Assembly (NCBI GenBank): GCA_031288855.1
Contig: JAITQQ010000024.1
Span: forward strand, 1-7,514
Direction of reading: 5' to 3'
Length of the DNA: 7,514 nucleotides
Source: Prevotellaceae bacterium
Lineage (GTDB): Bacteria > Bacteroidota > Bacteroidia > Bacteroidales > UBA932
Of the stretch, positions 6,239 through 7,514 are shown in pieces. Numbering within the stretch: the first letter of the stretch is position 1; each line of letters begins with the position of its first letter. The notes under the pieces are model-generated. The model searched no databases and was not told the DNA's origin. It saw nothing but the letters and a program-made list of their open reading frames with translations. A program made the translations under genes and the position numbers.

Positions 6239-7324
6239 ATGAGTAATAATACTATACTTGCTAAATTAGAGGGGCTTACCGAGAAATATCAGGCAATAAG
6301 CCACCAGATTTCCGAGCCTGCTGTGATGGCAGATATGAAACGCTATGTGGCGCTGAACAAAGAATATAAAGAGCTTGAGCCTATCGTGGAAGCGTGCGCC
6401 GATTATAAAAAAATATTGAACGACCTGAATTCGGCGAAGGAACTGCTGGTAACGGAGAAGGATGAAGAGATGCGTGAAATGGCGAAACAGGAAATAGAGC
6501 AACTCGAAGAAAAAATTCCGGTGGTGGAAGAAGAAATCAAGTTGCTGCTCATTCCGGCCGACCCGCAAGACAGCAAGAACGCCATACTGGAAATCCGCGC
6601 CGGCTCGGGCGGCGACGAGGCCTCTATTTTCGCCGGGGATTTGTTTCGCATGTACGCGAAATTTGCCGAAAAGAAAGGATGGAAAGTTACTGTCAACTCC
6701 ACGTCGGAAGGGACTGTCGGCGGATTTAAGGAAATTATATGCGAGGTGAAGGGCGCCGGTGTGTATGGCGTTATGAAATATGAAAGCGGCGTGCATCGCG
6801 TGCAGCGGGTGCCGCAAACCGAGACGCAGGGCCGGGTGCACACGTCGGCGGCGTCGGTGGCCGTGTTGCCCGAAGCCGACGAGTTCGACATTGAATTAAA
6901 CATGAACGACGTGCGCAAAGACACGTTTTGCTCTTCAGGCCCCGGCGGGCAAAGTGTAAACACCACTTATTCGGCCATCAGGCTTACCCATATTCCATCG
7001 GGCATTGTGGTGCAGTGCCAGGATGAAAAGTCGCAACTTAAAAATTACGACAAAGCGCTGTCGGAACTGCGCACCCGCCTCTACAATCTCGAGTATGAAA
7101 AATACCTGAACGAAATTTCGAGCCAGCGCAAAACCATGGTGTCCACCGGCGACCGGTCGGCAAAGATACGCACCTACAATTATCCCCAAAGCCGCGTGAC
7201 CGACCATCGTATCAACTATACCATGTATAACCTTCCTGTGTTTATGGATGGCGACATCCAAGAGGTAATCGACCAGTTGCAGCTTGCCGAAAACGCCGAA
7301 CGGCTTAAAGATAGTGAGCTGTAA
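6239..7324 (+). CDS. prfA: Peptide chain release factor 1 (RF1)
   Basis: RF1 reads UAA and UAG in the ribosomal A site and triggers release of the finished peptide. The 361-residue length is normal. The N-terminal coiled-coil domain occupies about residues 1-105, followed by ILEIRAGSGGDEASIFAGDLFRMY-type sequence that opens the core. The stop-codon-reading tripeptide is PQT (192-194) in RVPQTETQGRVHTS, which fits the PxT rule for RF1 and excludes RF2 (SPF). The peptidyl-transferase motif GGQ is at 236-238 in SSGPGGQSVNTT, complete, followed by the conserved stretch VQCQDEKSQLKNYDKA. The C-terminal NYPQSRVTDHRINYT is typical. The ATG at 6239 is preferred because of AAGGA 8 nt upstream and normal N-terminal length. 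It is divergent from glsA with a 74-bp spacer. In many Bacteroidota pyrF follows prfA; here no start codon of a real gene is seen in the next 190 bp. Confidence 0.97.
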   Translation: MSNNTILAKLEGLTEKYQAISHQISEPAVMADMKRYVALNKEYKELEPIVEACADYKKILNDLNSAKELLVTEKDEEMREMAKQEIEQLEEKIPVVEEEIKLLLIPADPQDSKNAILEIRAGSGGDEASIFAGDLFRMYAKFAEKKGWKVTVNSTSEGTVGGFKEIICEVKGAGVYGVMKYESGVHRVQRVPQTETQGRVHTSAASVAVLPEADEFDIELNMNDVRKDTFCSSGPGGQSVNTTYSAIRLTHIPSGIVVQCQDEKSQLKNYDKALSELRTRLYNLEYEKYLNEISSQRKTMVSTGDRSAKIRTYNYPQSRVTDHRINYTMYNLPVFMDGDIQEVIDQLQLAENAERLKDSEL

Positions 7325-7341
7325 ATCTAGGGGTTTTTGTT

Positions 7342-7372
7342 TTTGTAACATATTTTAATGACGCTATATTTG
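7342..7372 (+). promoter_or_regulatory. Candidate promoter P1 after prfA
   Basis: TTTG (7342-7345), 19 bp, then TATATTTG (7365-7372) gives an exact match in both boxes and spacing to the Bacteroidota consensus. It points rightward out of the window. The region is very AT-rich, which raises the odds of a chance match. Confidence 0.5.
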
Positions 7373-7400
7373 GTATTTTAAAAATATATATTTATATTTG
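7369..7400 (+). promoter_or_regulatory. Candidate promoter P2 after prfA, sharing a box with P1
   Basis: TTTG (7369-7372), 20 bp, then a second TATATTTG (7393-7400). The -33 box here is the end of the P1 -7 element, so the two promoters form a chain with a 28-bp period. The spacer holds a 12-bp AT palindrome (AAATATATATTT, 7382-7393). Confidence 0.5.
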
Positions 7401-7514
7401 TAGTGTTAGAAATTATTACGTTCTTTTTATTATTTTTTGCGCTTGCTTTTTTCCCTGTAGGAAATTTACGAACCTTATAGAAATGACTGGAAGATAAAGT
7501 TGGCGTTCACACTT

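Larger units (their letters stand above)
7325..7514. other. AT-rich spacer after prfA with no supported gene
   Basis: T-runs at 7334-7344 follow prfA without a clear hairpin, so the end of that transcript is not located. After P2 I find no usable start: the ATG at 7483 meets a stop after four codons. The stretch from about 7407 to the window edge could be a long leader of a gene outside the window or part of a non-coding RNA; I recognise no RNA family in it. Confidence 0.6.

Noticed and set aside
7483..7497. ATG at 7483 as start of the next gene
   Set aside because: It stops after four codons.

Overview
The window looks like ordinary chromosome from a member of the Bacteroidota, probably order Bacteroidales. 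The evidence is threefold. The intergenic spacers carry the promoter type typical of that phylum (TTTG, about 19-20 bp, then TAnnTTTG). Most start codons lack a Shine-Dalgarno sequence and follow short AT-rich leaders. An acyltransferase pair closely resembles the glycine-lipid genes glsA and glsB of Bacteroides. I see no transposase, integrase, phage gene, tRNA, rRNA or CRISPR array.

Layout: bases 1-4317 hold a rightward block. It contains recG (5' end cut off by the window edge), a DUF3108 exported protein, a 95-residue Cys-rich two-helix membrane protein of unknown function, and trkA. The spacings are 3 nt, a 1-nt overlap and 25 nt, so they are probably co-transcribed. Bases 4343-6164 hold a leftward pair, glsA then glsB, 25 nt apart and convergent with trkA. 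The 25-bp trkA/glsB junction holds a perfect GC-rich hairpin, and a second hairpin sits in the last codons of glsB. From 6239 prfA (release factor RF1) runs rightward, divergent from glsA. Bases 7325-7514 are AT-rich, have no supported gene, and hold two well-spaced promoter matches pointing out of the window.

How the genes work: RecG remodels stalled forks and recombination intermediates. TrkA is the cytoplasmic nucleotide-binding gate of a K+ channel whose membrane subunit is not in the window. GlsB and GlsA would make N-acyl and then N,O-diacyl glycine lipids of the envelope. PrfA ends translation at UAA and UAG. The block looks like a mosaic of housekeeping genes rather than one pathway.

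The most interesting sequence-level signal is regulatory. The glsA and prfA promoters are interleaved in a near-perfect inverted repeat of about 34 bp, so one polymerase site should exclude the other. The small Cys-rich membrane protein is the best candidate for an undescribed function. I found no convincing multi-gene novel system.
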